Shown here piece after piece: positions 45,298-54,437 of a stretch of DNA of 64,000 bases. The position numbers were made by a program, and so were the translations under genes. Source of the stretch: Arenimonas sp. (GTDB taxonomy: Bacteria; Pseudomonadota; Alphaproteobacteria; Rhizobiales; Rhizobiaceae); assembly GCA_019459145.1 (NCBI GenBank), contig JAIBEK010000026.1, forward strand, positions 28,132-92,131, read 5' to 3'. The notes under the pieces were generated by a model that worked only from the letters and a program-made list of their open reading frames with translations, was not told where the DNA came from and searched no databases. Every line of letters begins with the position of its first letter. Within the stretch, counting starts at the first letter, position 1.

Positions 45298-46290
45298 TCA
45301 GGCGCCGAGCACGATATTGGCGGCACTTTCCTTCAGCTCGACGCCGAAGGCCCGCTGATACTGCTCAGCCACCAGCGTGCGCTCGAGTTCGTCGCACTTG
45401 TTGAGGAAGGTAACACGGAAGGCGAAGGCGACGTCGCCGAAGATCTCGGCGTTCTCCGCCCAGGTGATGACGGTACGCGGGCTCATCACGGTCGACAGGT
45501 CGCCGTTGACGAAGGCCGAGCGCGTCAGGTCGGCAAGGCGAACCATGCGCGAAACAGTGTCGCGGCCCTCGGCGGTGGCGCCGAAGCTCTTCACCTTGGC
45601 GGAAACGATGTCGACTTCCTTGTCATGCGGCAGGTAGTTGAGCGTGGTGACGATCGACCAGCGGTCCATCTGCGCCTGGTTGATCTGCTGCGTGCCGTGA
45701 TAGAGGCCGGTCGTGTCGCCGAGCCCGACCGTATTGGCCGTGGCGAACAGGCGGAAGGCCGGGTGAGGACGGATAACGCGGCTCTGGTCGAGCAGCGTCA
45801 GGCGGCCGGAACTCTCCAGCACGCGCTGGATGACGAACATGACGTCCGGGCGGCCGGCATCGTATTCGTCGAAGACCAGCGCGACATTGTGCTGATAGGC
45901 CCAGGGCAGGATGCCATCCTTGAATTCGGTGATCTGCTTGCCGTCCTTAAGGACGATCGCGTCCTTGCCGACGAGATCGATACGGCTGACATGGCTGTCG
46001 AGGTTGACGCGCACGCACGGCCAGTTGAGGCGCGCCGCGACCTGCTCGATATGGGTCGACTTGCCGGTGCCGTGGAAACCGGAGACCATGACGCGGCGGT
46101 TGTGGGCAAAGCCGGCGAGGATGGCGAGCGTCGTGTCCCGGTCGAAAAGATAGTCCGGATCGAGATCGGGTACGTAGGCGTCACCCTTGCTGTAAGCCGG
46201 GACGCGCAGATCGCTGTCGATGCCGAAAACCTCGCGCACGGACACGGTGGTGTCGGGGAGATTGGAAATATCCAGTTCAATTTTGCTCAT
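45298..46290 (-). CDS. cobS: Aerobic cobaltochelatase subunit CobS
   Basis: A 330-residue AAA+ ATPase, partner of CobT and CobN in ATP-dependent cobalt insertion. Walker [18 protein letters not shown] is near residues 68-84, Walker [18 protein letters not shown] near 135-151, and sensor 1 [14 protein letters not shown] near 179-192. Length and motifs match CobS of Pseudomonas denitrificans and rhizobia. It is the first gene of the cobS-cobT operon. Confidence 0.95.
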   Translation of the reverse strand: MSKIELDISNLPDTTVSVREVFGIDSDLRVPAYSKGDAYVPDLDPDYLFDRDTTLAILAGFAHNRRVMVSGFHGTGKSTHIEQVAARLNWPCVRVNLDSHVSRIDLVGKDAIVLKDGKQITEFKDGILPWAYQHNVALVFDEYDAGRPDVMFVIQRVLESSGRLTLLDQSRVIRPHPAFRLFATANTVGLGDTTGLYHGTQQINQAQMDRWSIVTTLNYLPHDKEVDIVSAKVKSFGATAEGRDTVSRMVRLADLTRSAFVNGDLSTVMSPRTVITWAENAEIFGDVAFAFRVTFLNKCDELERTLVAEQYQRAFGVELKESAANIVLGA

Positions 46291-46354
46291 CGTCTCTCCA
46301 TGCCGGGCGACACCGACCGGCCTTCCAAATATAGCGCGCTGCAGGCACCAGCGA

Positions 46355-46975
46355 TTAACAGAAACCTGCCTGCTTTAACAATTGATACGCCTGAATGACA
46401 GCGCGAAAACGCTCTTCCGAGCCCCTGTCTCCGCCATTTGCATCCGGATGGTGTTTTTTTACAAGCTCCTTGTAGCGGCTCTTGATTTCCGGGGCACTAC
46501 AATTCGCCGCAAGCCCGAGCGTATCGAGCGCCTTGGCCTCCAGGCTCTTCAGTTTGCGGGCCTGCGGCTGGGCACGCGTGCCGCCGCCCTGCTTGACGAA
46601 GCCGAACGGGTCCTTGATGCGGGCCTGGGATGCCGCCGACCCCGACCGCGCCGTCGAATGCAGCGGGCTCGATTTCGCCGCCTTGTTGACGCCGACCGTC
46701 CAGGTCGGGCGATGGCCGGTGACGGCCTCCTTCTGGTAGCGGGCGATCTCCGTGTCCGACAGGCCAGAAAAATAGTTATAGCCCTTGTTGTATTCCTTCA
46801 CATGCTCGAAGCAGAACAGGAAAAACTGCCCCTCGGCATTGCGGCCGACGGGAGCACGATGGACGCCAGGCTTCTCGCAGCCGTCCCATTGACAGGTCGG
46901 CGCGGCTTTCTCCGGCTCCGGCTCGCGCTTGCGGCGCGTGCGGATCCGGTCGAAGTATTTTGAGTCGAGTTTCAT
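46355..46975 (-). CDS. J-domain (DnaJ-like) protein with an N-terminal Cys/His motif
   Basis: A 206-residue protein whose C-terminal 65 residues form a J domain: [21 protein letters not shown], the HPD motif in [12 protein letters not shown] near 175-186, and [12 protein letters not shown]. The N-terminal half carries [12 protein letters not shown] near residues 27-38 and [12 protein letters not shown] near 52-63, a C-x4-C...H...C-x2-H pattern that could bind zinc. Such proteins would stimulate DnaK on particular clients; the client is unknown. It is divergent from bolA with 105 bases between starts. Confidence 0.87.
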   Translation of the reverse strand: MKLDSKYFDRIRTRRKREPEPEKAAPTCQWDGCEKPGVHRAPVGRNAEGQFFLFCFEHVKEYNKGYNYFSGLSDTEIARYQKEAVTGHRPTWTVGVNKAAKSSPLHSTARSGSAASQARIKDPFGFVKQGGGTRAQPQARKLKSLEAKALDTLGLAANCSAPEIKSRYKELVKKHHPDANGGDRGSEERFRAVIQAYQLLKQAGFC

Positions 46976-47080
46976 CTTGTAATTATGGTGCCTCCGGCAT
47001 CCGACAACAAGAATTGACAAACGGGATTGTTCTGGGCTTTGTGAGGCTTTGCCCGGGGCGGCGCAGCACTAAGGAATTCC

Positions 47081-47362
47081 ATGTCTCTCAGCACCAGAAT
47101 TGAGGCGAAACTGCGCGAGGCCTTTTCGCCCGAACGCCTTTCCGTCATCGATGAAAGCGCCCAGCATGCAGGGCATCAACCCGGTTTCGCCGGCGTCGAG
47201 GGCACCCATATGCGGGTGCGGATCGTCGCCCAGGCCTTCTCCGGCATGACCCGTCTGGCGCGGCACCGGGCGATTACCGAGCTTTTGCAGCCCGAACTCG
47301 ACGAGGGCCTGCATGCGCTGGCGATCGAGCCCGCGGCACCAGGCGAGGAAACGCGCTGGTAG
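47081..47362 (+). CDS. bolA: BolA-family protein
   Basis: A 93-residue BolA/IbaG-like protein. The class-II KH-like fold is visible with the helix RIEAKLREAFSPERLSVIDES at the start, the beta-strand region GTHMRVRIVAQAFSGMTRLARHRAI near 41-65 with the FxG and helix-turn motifs, and LHALAIEPAAP at the end. The signature histidine that binds iron-sulfur with monothiol glutaredoxins is present near residue 63. Function in iron or envelope homeostasis is inferred from the family. Confidence 0.9.
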   Translation: MSLSTRIEAKLREAFSPERLSVIDESAQHAGHQPGFAGVEGTHMRVRIVAQAFSGMTRLARHRAITELLQPELDEGLHALAIEPAAPGEETRW

Positions 47363-47428
47363 CCTTGCCGCATGGCGAAAGGCCGGGGCGGTAGCGCGCG
47401 GCCATAGCCCCACGTCGAGACAACTTCC

Positions 47429-48733
47429 CTAGCCCTTGTCCGCCTCTTCCGCCGGCCGAATGCGCAGCTTGGTGATGCGGTTCTTTTCCCGCTTCATGAC
47501 GATGAAGCGCTTGCCGTAGAAGGTGAAGGCCTGGCGCTCTTCGGGGATGGATTTCGACTCGTGGATGACGAGACCGGCGATCGTCGTCGCCTCCTCGTCG
47601 GGCAGGTTCCAGTCGAGCGCGCGATTGAGGTCGCGGATCGGCACAGTGCCATCCACCACGATCGAACCATCGGCCTCCTGCCGCACGCCCTGAATCTCGA
47701 GGTCGTGCTCGTCGGAAATGTCGCCGACGATCTCCTCGATGATGTCTTCGAGCGTCACGATCCCCTGCACCTCGCCATACTCGTCCACCACGACGGCGAA
47801 ATGCACCTTGCGGCGCAGGAAGGCGGCGAGCTGGTCCTTGAGATTGGTCGTGTCCGGCACGAACCACGGTTTCTGCGCGATCTTGACGATGTCGAGATTG
47901 TTCGGCTCGACATTGGGTTCGGCAAGTGCCCGCAGAAGATCCTTGGCGTGGACCACGCCGATGATGTTGTCGGTCGAACCACGCCAGAGCGGCATGCGGG
48001 TATAGGGACTCTCCAGCACGGTACGCACCGCCACTTCCGGCGGATCGTCGGCATTGACGCCCCGCATCGACGTGCGGTGGATCATGATGTCGGAGACTTC
48101 GAGCTCGCCGAGATCGAGAACGCCGCCGAGACGGTCGCGATCCGCCTTGACCACGGCCCCCTCGCGATGGAGCAGATCGACGGCGCCGCGCAATTCCTCG
48201 TGCGCCGACAGCATCGGCGCCTCCTTCGACAGTGACAGGCCGAAGATGGCAAGCATGCTGCGGACAATGAAATTGATCAGGCTCGACAGCGGACCGACGA
48301 CAAGGACGAAGATTCGGACGAAGGGCGCCACGGTCAGGGCGAAGCGGTCGGGTGAGGAAATGGCCCAGCTCTTCGGTAGAACTTCGGAAAAAATGACGAG
48401 AACGACGGTCATCACCAGGGTGGCGATCGCCACGCCGGAATCGCCGAAAAGACCGAGGAACAAACTGGTGGTCAACGACGAGGCGAGGATGTTGACGAGG
48501 TTGTTGCCGATCAGCAGCGCGCCGATCAGCCGGTCACGCCGCTCGATCAGCAGGCTGACCACGCCGGCACGTGTGTCGCCCTGATTGGACAGGCTGTGCA
48601 TTCGCGCTCGCGAAGCCGCCGTCAGGGCTGTCTCGGAGCCGGAAAAAAAGGCCGACGCGGCGATCAGTGCGAAGATCACCAGGATCAGGGGCCAGTATTC
48701 ACCGAGCGCTGAAAACAGTGTGTCCATGGTCAT
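47429..48733 (-). CDS. CorC/HlyC-type transporter with DUF21 and CBS domains
   Basis: A 434-residue membrane protein of the hemolysin C/CNNM family. DUF21 with four hydrophobic segments spans about residues 1-190 (SGSETALTAASRARMHSL near 31-48), a CBS pair follows at about 210-340 (VHFAVVVDEYGEVQGIVTLEDIIEEIVGDI near 310-339, given in pieces VVVDEYGEVQG and TLEDIIEEI), and a CorC_HlyC domain closes it. Family members affect magnesium, cobalt or other cation homeostasis. It overlaps aroB by four bases (ATGA). Confidence 0.9.
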   Translation of the reverse strand: MTMDTLFSALGEYWPLILVIFALIAASAFFSGSETALTAASRARMHSLSNQGDTRAGVVSLLIERRDRLIGALLIGNNLVNILASSLTTSLFLGLFGDSGVAIATLVMTVVLVIFSEVLPKSWAISSPDRFALTVAPFVRIFVLVVGPLSSLINFIVRSMLAIFGLSLSKEAPMLSAHEELRGAVDLLHREGAVVKADRDRLGGVLDLGELEVSDIMIHRTSMRGVNADDPPEVAVRTVLESPYTRMPLWRGSTDNIIGVVHAKDLLRALAEPNVEPNNLDIVKIAQKPWFVPDTTNLKDQLAAFLRRKVHFAVVVDEYGEVQGIVTLEDIIEEIVGDISDEHDLEIQGVRQEADGSIVVDGTVPIRDLNRALDWNLPDEEATTIAGLVIHESKSIPEERQAFTFYGKRFIVMKREKNRITKLRIRPAEEADKG

Positions 48734-49857
48734 GCTCCACGCATTTCCTCCAGGAAGGCGAAGACCTCCGAGGCAGGCACGTCGTCGGCGACGAAGGATT
48801 GGCCGATGCCGCGCGTGAGGATGAAGGTGAGCTTGCCGCCCTTGACCTTCTTGTCCTGGCCGATCGCCTCCATCAGGAACTCGGTCGACGGCAGTTCTCC
48901 AGGGATCTCTCCCATCAAGATGGGCAGCCCGACTGCCTTCAAGTGCGCTTCGACGCGGGCGACATCCTCGACGCCGAGCAGGTTGAGGCGGTTGGAGAAG
49001 CGATGGGCCAGCACCATGCCGATCGAAACGCCCTCGCCGTGCACCAGGCGGCGGCTATCATACTCGGTCGCCGCCTCCAGCGCATGGCCGAAGGTGTGGC
49101 CGAGATTGAGCAGCGCGCGGCGTCCGTTCTCGCGCTCGTCGGCCACCACCACGTCGGCCTTGGCCTGACAACTGGTGGCGATCGCCTCGATGCGGGCGGC
49201 GCCGCCGGCAAAGACGTCGCGCCAGTTACGCTCTAGCCAGGCAAAGAAATCCGGTTTGTCGATCAGGCCATATTTGGCGACCTCGGCATAGCCGGCGCGG
49301 AATTCGCGCTCGCTCAGCGTGTTGAGGACATCCGTGTCGGCCAGCACCAGGTCGGGCTGGTTAAAGACGCCGACCAGGTTCTTGCCGTGACGGGTGTTGA
49401 TGCCGGTCTTGCCGCCGACAGAACTATCGACCTGGGAGAGGAGCGAGGTCGGGATCTGGACGAAGCGCACGCCGCGCCGCACGATGCCGGCGGCAAAGCC
49501 GGTCAGGTCGCCGATGACCCCGCCGCCGAGCGCGATCACCGCGTCATTGCGCTCGATGCGCGCTTCGAGCAGGACGTCGCAGACCTTGGTCAGATAGTCG
49601 AAGCTCTTGGTCTTCTCGCCCGGCGGCAGCGACAGCGACACCGCTTCGATGCCATCGGTCTGCAGGCTGTCCATCAACTGGTCGAGGTAGATCGCGCCGA
49701 CATTCTCGTCGGTGATGATCGCCGCCTTGCGACCCTTGATGCGCGTCGAGATCTCGCCGCCGGCGCGGCCGATCAGGCCCGGGCCGATCAGGATGTCGTA
49801 GGCGCGCTCGCCGAGCGGCACATGGACCAGCCGTTCTTCGCTTTCAGTCTTGCTCAT
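48730..49857 (-). CDS. aroB: 3-dehydroquinate synthase
   Basis: A 375-residue NAD- and zinc-dependent enzyme making dehydroquinate from DAHP, second step of the shikimate pathway. NAD-binding ALGGGVIGDLTGFAAG is near residues 110-125, PTSLLSQVDSSVGGKTGIN near 137-155, and metal ligands are in the LNLGHTFGHALEAATEYDSRRLVHGEGVSIGM region near 257-288 (His in GHTFGHALE and LVHGEG). It overlaps aroK by 14 bases upstream and CorC by four downstream. Confidence 0.95.
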   Translation of the reverse strand: MSKTESEERLVHVPLGERAYDILIGPGLIGRAGGEISTRIKGRKAAIITDENVGAIYLDQLMDSLQTDGIEAVSLSLPPGEKTKSFDYLTKVCDVLLEARIERNDAVIALGGGVIGDLTGFAAGIVRRGVRFVQIPTSLLSQVDSSVGGKTGINTRHGKNLVGVFNQPDLVLADTDVLNTLSEREFRAGYAEVAKYGLIDKPDFFAWLERNWRDVFAGGAARIEAIATSCQAKADVVVADERENGRRALLNLGHTFGHALEAATEYDSRRLVHGEGVSIGMVLAHRFSNRLNLLGVEDVARVEAHLKAVGLPILMGEIPGELPSTEFLMEAIGQDKKVKGGKLTFILTRGIGQSFVADDVPASEVFAFLEEMRGA

Positions 49858-50443
49858 GTCTACTGCCTTTACCGGTAAAGTCGAGAATGGCGTCCAGCAC
49901 TTCCCTGACGATCGTCTCCTTGCGCTCGTCGCGCGACTGGATCGTCATGTCGGCAAGCGCATAGATCGGATAGCGCTGATTCATCAGGTTTTCGAGCGTC
50001 TGCTTGGGGTTCTCGGTCTTCAGAAGCGGCCGGTGGTCGCGCTTGTTGACACGCTCCCACAGCACGTCGAGATCGGCCTTCAGCCAGAGCGACACCCCGC
50101 CGCGCTCGATCTGCTTGCGGGTCTTCTCGTTTATGAAGGCGCCGCCGCCCGTGGAGATCACCCGGGGGCCCGTCCGCAGCAGCCGCTTGATGACCCTGGT
50201 CTCAAGCGCCCGGAACTCCTCCTCGCCGTAAGCCGAGAAGAGTTCACTGATCGTCATGCGCGAGACCCGCTCGATCTCGTTATCGGTGTCGATGAAGGGC
50301 AAGCCGAGCTGGGTGGCGGTCATGCGGCCGATCGCCGACTTGCCGGCGCCCATCAAGCCGACGAAAACCAGATTGCGCCGCCCCAGCGCGGCCCGCGCGC
50401 GTTCGCCCAATGTCGGGGCAACGGGATATGTGGTTTCGTTCAT
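49844..50443 (-). CDS. aroK: Shikimate kinase
   Basis: A 199-residue P-loop kinase phosphorylating shikimate. Walker A LVFVGLMGAGKSAIGRMTA is at residues 25-43, the substrate-binding DTDNEIERVSRMTISELF near 53-70 and the GGGAF loop with the catalytic region STGGGAFINEKTRK near 97-110. The lid has NKRDHRPLLKTENP near 133-146. First gene of the aroK-aroB-CorC operon, overlapping aroB by 14 bases, and divergent from a short membrane-protein gene and xerD. Confidence 0.94.
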   Translation of the reverse strand: MNETTYPVAPTLGERARAALGRRNLVFVGLMGAGKSAIGRMTATQLGLPFIDTDNEIERVSRMTISELFSAYGEEEFRALETRVIKRLLRTGPRVISTGGGAFINEKTRKQIERGGVSLWLKADLDVLWERVNKRDHRPLLKTENPKQTLENLMNQRYPIYALADMTIQSRDERKETIVREVLDAILDFTGKGSRHEQD

Positions 50444-50593
50444 TGACCTGTTCGCATCCGTTTCCCAACGGTATTGACAAATGAGCGGCGAGCGTCAAGC
50501 CATACGCTGGAATGAATGCGATGGCACACCGCCTTGCAAAGCCTCCGGCGCGCGCCCAGATAAGGCGCCGTTCGCAGCCCTCGGGACCAAACG

Positions 50594-50770
50594 ATGCCGA
50601 CGCTTTTTCGCTTTCTCTTCTTCTGCGCCACGATCGCCGGGATGATCTACCTGGCGATGTGGTCGCTTGTCGTCTTCGTCGAACCGCGCGAGCGCGACGT
50701 CACGGTGCGCATTCCCTCCGAGCGTCTCAATCCGCCCGAACAGGCCGCCGACCAAGAAACCGGGAGATAG
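50594..50770 (+). CDS. 58-residue single-span membrane protein upstream of xerD
   Basis: A short open frame, [17 protein letters not shown]..., with one transmembrane helix (about residues 4-28) and a polar C-terminus rich in Glu/Arg/Pro ending in ADQETGR. The stop is two bases before the TTG start of xerD and contains the GGGAG ribosome-binding site, which supports real translation and coupling. I believe similar small proteins occur before xerD in other rhizobia. No function is known. Confidence 0.7.
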   Translation: MPTLFRFLFFCATIAGMIYLAMWSLVVFVEPRERDVTVRIPSERLNPPEQAADQETGR

Positions 50771-50772
50771 CC

Positions 50773-51717
50773 TTGGCCGACCTCAGCCAGGCCCGCGTCG
50801 AGGCCTTCCTGGAAATGATGAGCGCGGAACGGGGTGCCGCCGCCAACACGCTTCTATCCTATGAGCGCGACCTCGATGATCTTTTCTCCTTCCTGAACGG
50901 ACGCAAGGTGAGCCTCGGCTCCGCCGAGAGCAAAGACCTGTCCGCCTATCTCGGCGACCTCGCCAGGCGCGGGTTCCAGCCGACCTCGCAGGCGCGGCGG
51001 CTGTCCACCATGCGGCAGTTCTACAAGTTCCTCTATGCCGAGGGGCTGCGCGGCGACGACCCGACCGCGATCCTCGACTCGCCGAAAAAGGCGCGCCCCC
51101 TGCCGAAATTCCTGAGCATCGACGAAGTCGGCAAGCTGTTGTCGCTCGCCGAGGAGGAGGCAGGCCTGCCGGGACCCGGCCAGTTTGCCCGCCTGCGCCT
51201 GCTTGCGCTGATCGAGCTGCTTTATGCCACCGGCATGCGGGTGAGCGAACTGGTCGCCCTACCGGCCAAGGTGCTGACCCAGGAAGGGCGGTTCCTCGTT
51301 GTGCGCGGCAAGGGCAACAAGGAACGGCTGGTGCCGTTGTCCAAGGCCGCGATCGCGGCCCTTGCCCGCTATGGCGCCATGATGGCGGCCGAGCGCGGCG
51401 AGCGCGAGGAAAGCCCCTTCCTGTTTCCCGCCGCCAGCAAGGATGGCCACCTGCCGCGCCAGGTCTTCGCCCGTGATCTCAAGGATCTGGCGATCCGGGC
51501 AGGCCTGCCGGCGGCCAGCGTCTCGCCGCACGTGCTGCGGCATGCCTTCGCCAGCCATCTTCTGGCCAACGGCGCCGACCTGCGCGTGGTGCAGGAACTG
51601 CTTGGCCACAGCGACATTTCAACGACACAAATCTATACGCATGTGCTGGACGAACGCCTGCGGGAGCTGGTGCAGACGCATCACCCTCTTGCAAAAAAGG
51701 CCAAAAACCTTGATTAG
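50773..51717 (+). CDS. xerD: Site-specific tyrosine recombinase XerD
   Basis: A 314-residue recombinase that with XerC resolves chromosome dimers at dif under FtsK control. The N-terminal SAM-like core-binding domain (about 5-95) has [12 protein letters not shown]; the catalytic domain has Arg in [15 protein letters not shown] near 153-167, Lys in [11 protein letters not shown] near 182-192, [12 protein letters not shown] near 255-266, [16 protein letters not shown] near 276-291 with the nucleophilic Tyr. The start is TTG 50773 behind GGGAG, two bases after the small membrane-protein stop. Confidence 0.93.
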   Translation: MADLSQARVEAFLEMMSAERGAAANTLLSYERDLDDLFSFLNGRKVSLGSAESKDLSAYLGDLARRGFQPTSQARRLSTMRQFYKFLYAEGLRGDDPTAILDSPKKARPLPKFLSIDEVGKLLSLAEEEAGLPGPGQFARLRLLALIELLYATGMRVSELVALPAKVLTQEGRFLVVRGKGNKERLVPLSKAAIAALARYGAMMAAERGEREESPFLFPAASKDGHLPRQVFARDLKDLAIRAGLPAASVSPHVLRHAFASHLLANGADLRVVQELLGHSDISTTQIYTHVLDERLRELVQTHHPLAKKAKNLD

Positions 51718-51780
51718 AGCCGTCAACACCGGTGCCAAGCGCCCGAACGGCATAGGGCAAAACGATCGGAACCCGATTTC

Positions 51781-52734
51781 ATGCATAATTATCTCGACTT
51801 CGAAAAGCCAATCTCGGACCTGGAAGCCAAGATCCACGAGCTGAAGAAGCTCGCGGAAGAGGATGAGAGCATCGACACGTCCGAGGAGATCGGCCGGCTG
51901 GAATCTCGCGCTCGCGAGGCCATGGAAGAGATCTACGGCAAGCTCAATGCCTGGCAGAAGACGCAGGTTGCGCGCCATCCGCAGCGCCCGCATTTCGTCG
52001 ACTATGCCGCCGAGCTGTTCACCGAATTCACGCCCCTTGCCGGCGACCGCAAGTTTGCCGAGGATGCGGCGATCCAGGCCGGCCTCGCCCGTTTCCGCGG
52101 CCAGCCGGTCGCGGTGATCGGCCAGGAAAAGGGCAATGACACCAAGTCGCGCCTGAAGCACAATTTCGGCAGCCCGCGCCCGGAAGGCTATCGCAAGGCG
52201 ATCCGCGTCATGGAAATGGCCGACCGCTTCGGCCTGCCGGTCATCACCCTGATCGACACCGCCGGCGCCTATCCGGGCATCGGCGCGGAAGAACGCGGCC
52301 AGGCCGAGGCCATCGCCCGCTCGACCGAAATGTGCCTTGGCCTCAAGGTTCCCATGGTGTCCGTAGTGATCGGCGAAGGCGGCTCCGGCGGCGCGATCGC
52401 GATCGCCACCGGCAACCGCGTCTACATGCTGGAACATGCCATCTACTCCGTCATCTCGCCGGAAGGCGCAGCCTCCATCCTGTGGCGCGATTCGACCCGC
52501 GCCAAGGAAGCGGCGACCAACATGAAGATCACGGCCGAGGACCTGAAGGGCCTCGGCGTCATCGACGGCATCATCCCCGAACCGGTCGGCGGCGCGCATC
52601 GCGACCCGCAAATGGTGATCAGTGCGGCCGGCGATGTCATCTCCGCCGCGCTGGCCGAACTGACCCCGAAGCCGGGCGACCTGCTTCGCTCCGAACGGCG
52701 TCAGAAGTTCCTCGCCATTGGCCGCAATCTTTGA
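51781..52734 (+). CDS. accA: Acetyl-CoA carboxylase carboxyltransferase subunit alpha
   Basis: A 317-residue alpha subunit of the acetyl-CoA carboxyltransferase, which with AccD transfers carboxyl from biotin to acetyl-CoA in fatty-acid synthesis. It starts with [39 protein letters not shown] near 136-154, [20 protein letters not shown] near 160-179 and [17 protein letters not shown] near 199-215 are diagnostic crotonase-like motifs. It follows xerD by 63 bases. Family is certain. Confidence 0.96.
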   Translation: MHNYLDFEKPISDLEAKIHELKKLAEEDESIDTSEEIGRLESRAREAMEEIYGKLNAWQKTQVARHPQRPHFVDYAAELFTEFTPLAGDRKFAEDAAIQAGLARFRGQPVAVIGQEKGNDTKSRLKHNFGSPRPEGYRKAIRVMEMADRFGLPVITLIDTAGAYPGIGAEERGQAEAIARSTEMCLGLKVPMVSVVIGEGGSGGAIAIATGNRVYMLEHAIYSVISPEGAASILWRDSTRAKEAATNMKITAEDLKGLGVIDGIIPEPVGGAHRDPQMVISAAGDVISAALAELTPKPGDLLRSERRQKFLAIGRNL

Positions 52735-52816
52735 ACGGTGCGGTCGGCACGTCACAATGCTGCTGTTTTCGCAAGGTATGGCGCGGTTGAGTTCGGTTTG
52801 AAACGCGCCGCCCTTG

Positions 52817-52848
52817 GTTTATGATTTGTGAAGATTGTGATCATAAAC
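52817..52848. promoter_or_regulatory. 9-bp inverted repeat upstream of the L,D-transpeptidase gene
   Basis: GTTTATGAT (52817-52825) and ATCATAAAC (52840-52848) are perfect inverted arms with a 14-base spacer, 58 bases upstream of the ATG at 52907. An AT-rich inverted repeat in otherwise GC-rich DNA fits an operator or a promoter-proximal hairpin. Confidence 0.45.
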
Positions 52849-52906
52849 TGACAAGGCCCGCTTTCTGACGAAAGCCTTTCTGTCCTGTTCGAGATGAGCC
52901 TTTCGC

Positions 52907-54196
52907 ATGCGCTGGAAATCGACCGCTCTTGCCCTGACCTTTGTCGCCGCCCTTGCCGGCTGCAATGACACGCTGGACAGCTTCGACCCGGCATCGGTGT
53001 CGAACAAGGTCGAGCATCCGCTGCCCTCCAAGATCCTGGCCGAAATGAAGGCCAAGGGCATGGACCGCAATTCGCCGATCGCCATCCGCATCCTCAAGGA
53101 AGAGGGCGTGCTGGAGATCTGGAAGGCAAAGACCAACGGTCGCTTCGACAAGATCAAGGAATACGAGATCTGCGCCTGGTCCGGGCGCCTCGGCCCGAAG
53201 ATCAAGGAAGGCGACCGGCAGGCGCCGGAAGGTTTCTATCCGCTTTCGCCTCACCACCTGAACCCGAATTCCAAATATTACCTGGCGATCAACACCGGCT
53301 TTCCCAACCGCTACGACCAGTCCAACGGTCGCAACGGCACGAACCTGATGATCCACGGCGCCTGCTCGTCGTCCGGCTGCTATTCGATGACGGATGCGCA
53401 GATCCTCGAGATCTATGCCTTCGCCCGCGACGCCTTCAAGGGTGGCCAGCAGACCATCCAGTTGCAGGCCTTCCCCTTCCGCATGACCGCGGAGAACATG
53501 GCGCGTCATCGCCATAGCCAGCATTACCCCTTCTGGGAAATGCTGAAGGTCGGCTACGACAATTTCGAGGTGACGAAGCGTCCGCCGGAAGTCGCCATCT
53601 GCGACAAGAAGTATGTCTTCAATCAGCAGGTTGCCGACGGCAAGAGCATCAGCGCGTCCGCCGCCTGCCCGCCGATGTCGACCCCTCCGGCCCTTCAGGC
53701 GGCGCTTGCATCTTACAATTCCGCTTATTCCAAGGATTACGCCAAGGCGCTGAAGAAGTTCGACGGCAAGATCTGGTATGATCCGACCGAGGCCGAGCGC
53801 AAGGCGCTGGTGGCCAACCAGCGCAAGGGCCACGACCTCGCCTATGCCCCGACCGGCTCGGCGCTGAAGGCAGGCAAGCTTCTGAAGATCGAGGACGCGG
53901 CAAACCAGTCCAGGCCGGTGGCGAGCGCGACGGCGGCGATTGAGCGGCTGGCGGTGCAGCAAACGAGCACCCCGCAGGCCCCGGCAAGCGCCGTAGCACC
54001 GGCCCCGACGCCGGCCGCCCAGGCGACAGCGCCCCAGCCGTCAGTTGCAGCCGCACCGGCGACCGCCGCATCCTCTCCCGCCGGCCGGACCGCGGCGGTG
54101 CCCGTTCCGCAGCCGAACCCGCTCGCCGCGCCGGCACCGGTGCAGGCCGCGGAGACCAAGAAGAAACCCTTCTGGAAGATCTGGCAGTCGCAATGA
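52907..54196 (+). CDS. L,D-transpeptidase family lipoprotein (YafK-like)
   Basis: A 429-residue exported protein. A signal peptide with lipobox FVAALAGC ends at Cys about 19. The YkuD-type catalytic domain (about 60-200) contains the His-Cys motif LMIHGACSSSGCYSMTD near 146-162 (HGxxSSxGC). L,D-transpeptidases make or remodel 3-3 peptidoglycan cross-links or attach proteins; YafK-type members can instead cleave the lipoprotein link. The C-terminal 110 residues are Ala/Pro-rich and end in KKKPFWKIWQSQ. It overlaps tusA by four bases. Confidence 0.9.
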   Translation: MRWKSTALALTFVAALAGCNDTLDSFDPASVSNKVEHPLPSKILAEMKAKGMDRNSPIAIRILKEEGVLEIWKAKTNGRFDKIKEYEICAWSGRLGPKIKEGDRQAPEGFYPLSPHHLNPNSKYYLAINTGFPNRYDQSNGRNGTNLMIHGACSSSGCYSMTDAQILEIYAFARDAFKGGQQTIQLQAFPFRMTAENMARHRHSQHYPFWEMLKVGYDNFEVTKRPPEVAICDKKYVFNQQVADGKSISASAACPPMSTPPALQAALASYNSAYSKDYAKALKKFDGKIWYDPTEAERKALVANQRKGHDLAYAPTGSALKAGKLLKIEDAANQSRPVASATAAIERLAVQQTSTPQAPASAVAPAPTPAAQATAPQPSVAAAPATAASSPAGRTAAVPVPQPNPLAAPAPVQAAETKKKPFWKIWQSQ

Positions 54197-54420
54197 GCGG
54201 CGCTACACTCTACGATCTCAAGGGCCTGAAATGCCCCTTGCCGGTTCTGAAAACCCGTCGCCGGCTGGCGGACATGCAGCACGGCGACGAACTTTGCATC
54301 GAGACGACCGACCCGCTTGCGGTGATCGACGTTCCGCATTTCTGCGCGCAGGACGGCCACGCGCTGGTCGAGACCGTGAAGCTGGAAAACGGTCACCGCT
54401 TCCGCATTCGCAAGGGCTGA
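54193..54420 (+). CDS. tusA: TusA-family sulfurtransferase
   Basis: A 75-residue sulfur carrier protein. The active-site cysteine lies in the conserved YDLKGLKCPLPVLKTRRRL near residues 7-25 (CPxP motif), followed by two beta-alpha units. TusA relays persulfide sulfur for tRNA thiolation and cofactor synthesis. It starts inside the end of the L,D-transpeptidase gene (ATGA overlap) and is convergent with the CobW gene 17 bases away. Confidence 0.9.
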   Translation: MSGATLYDLKGLKCPLPVLKTRRRLADMQHGDELCIETTDPLAVIDVPHFCAQDGHALVETVKLENGHRFRIRKG

Positions 54421-54437
54421 AGAGCCCATTCTTCCGC

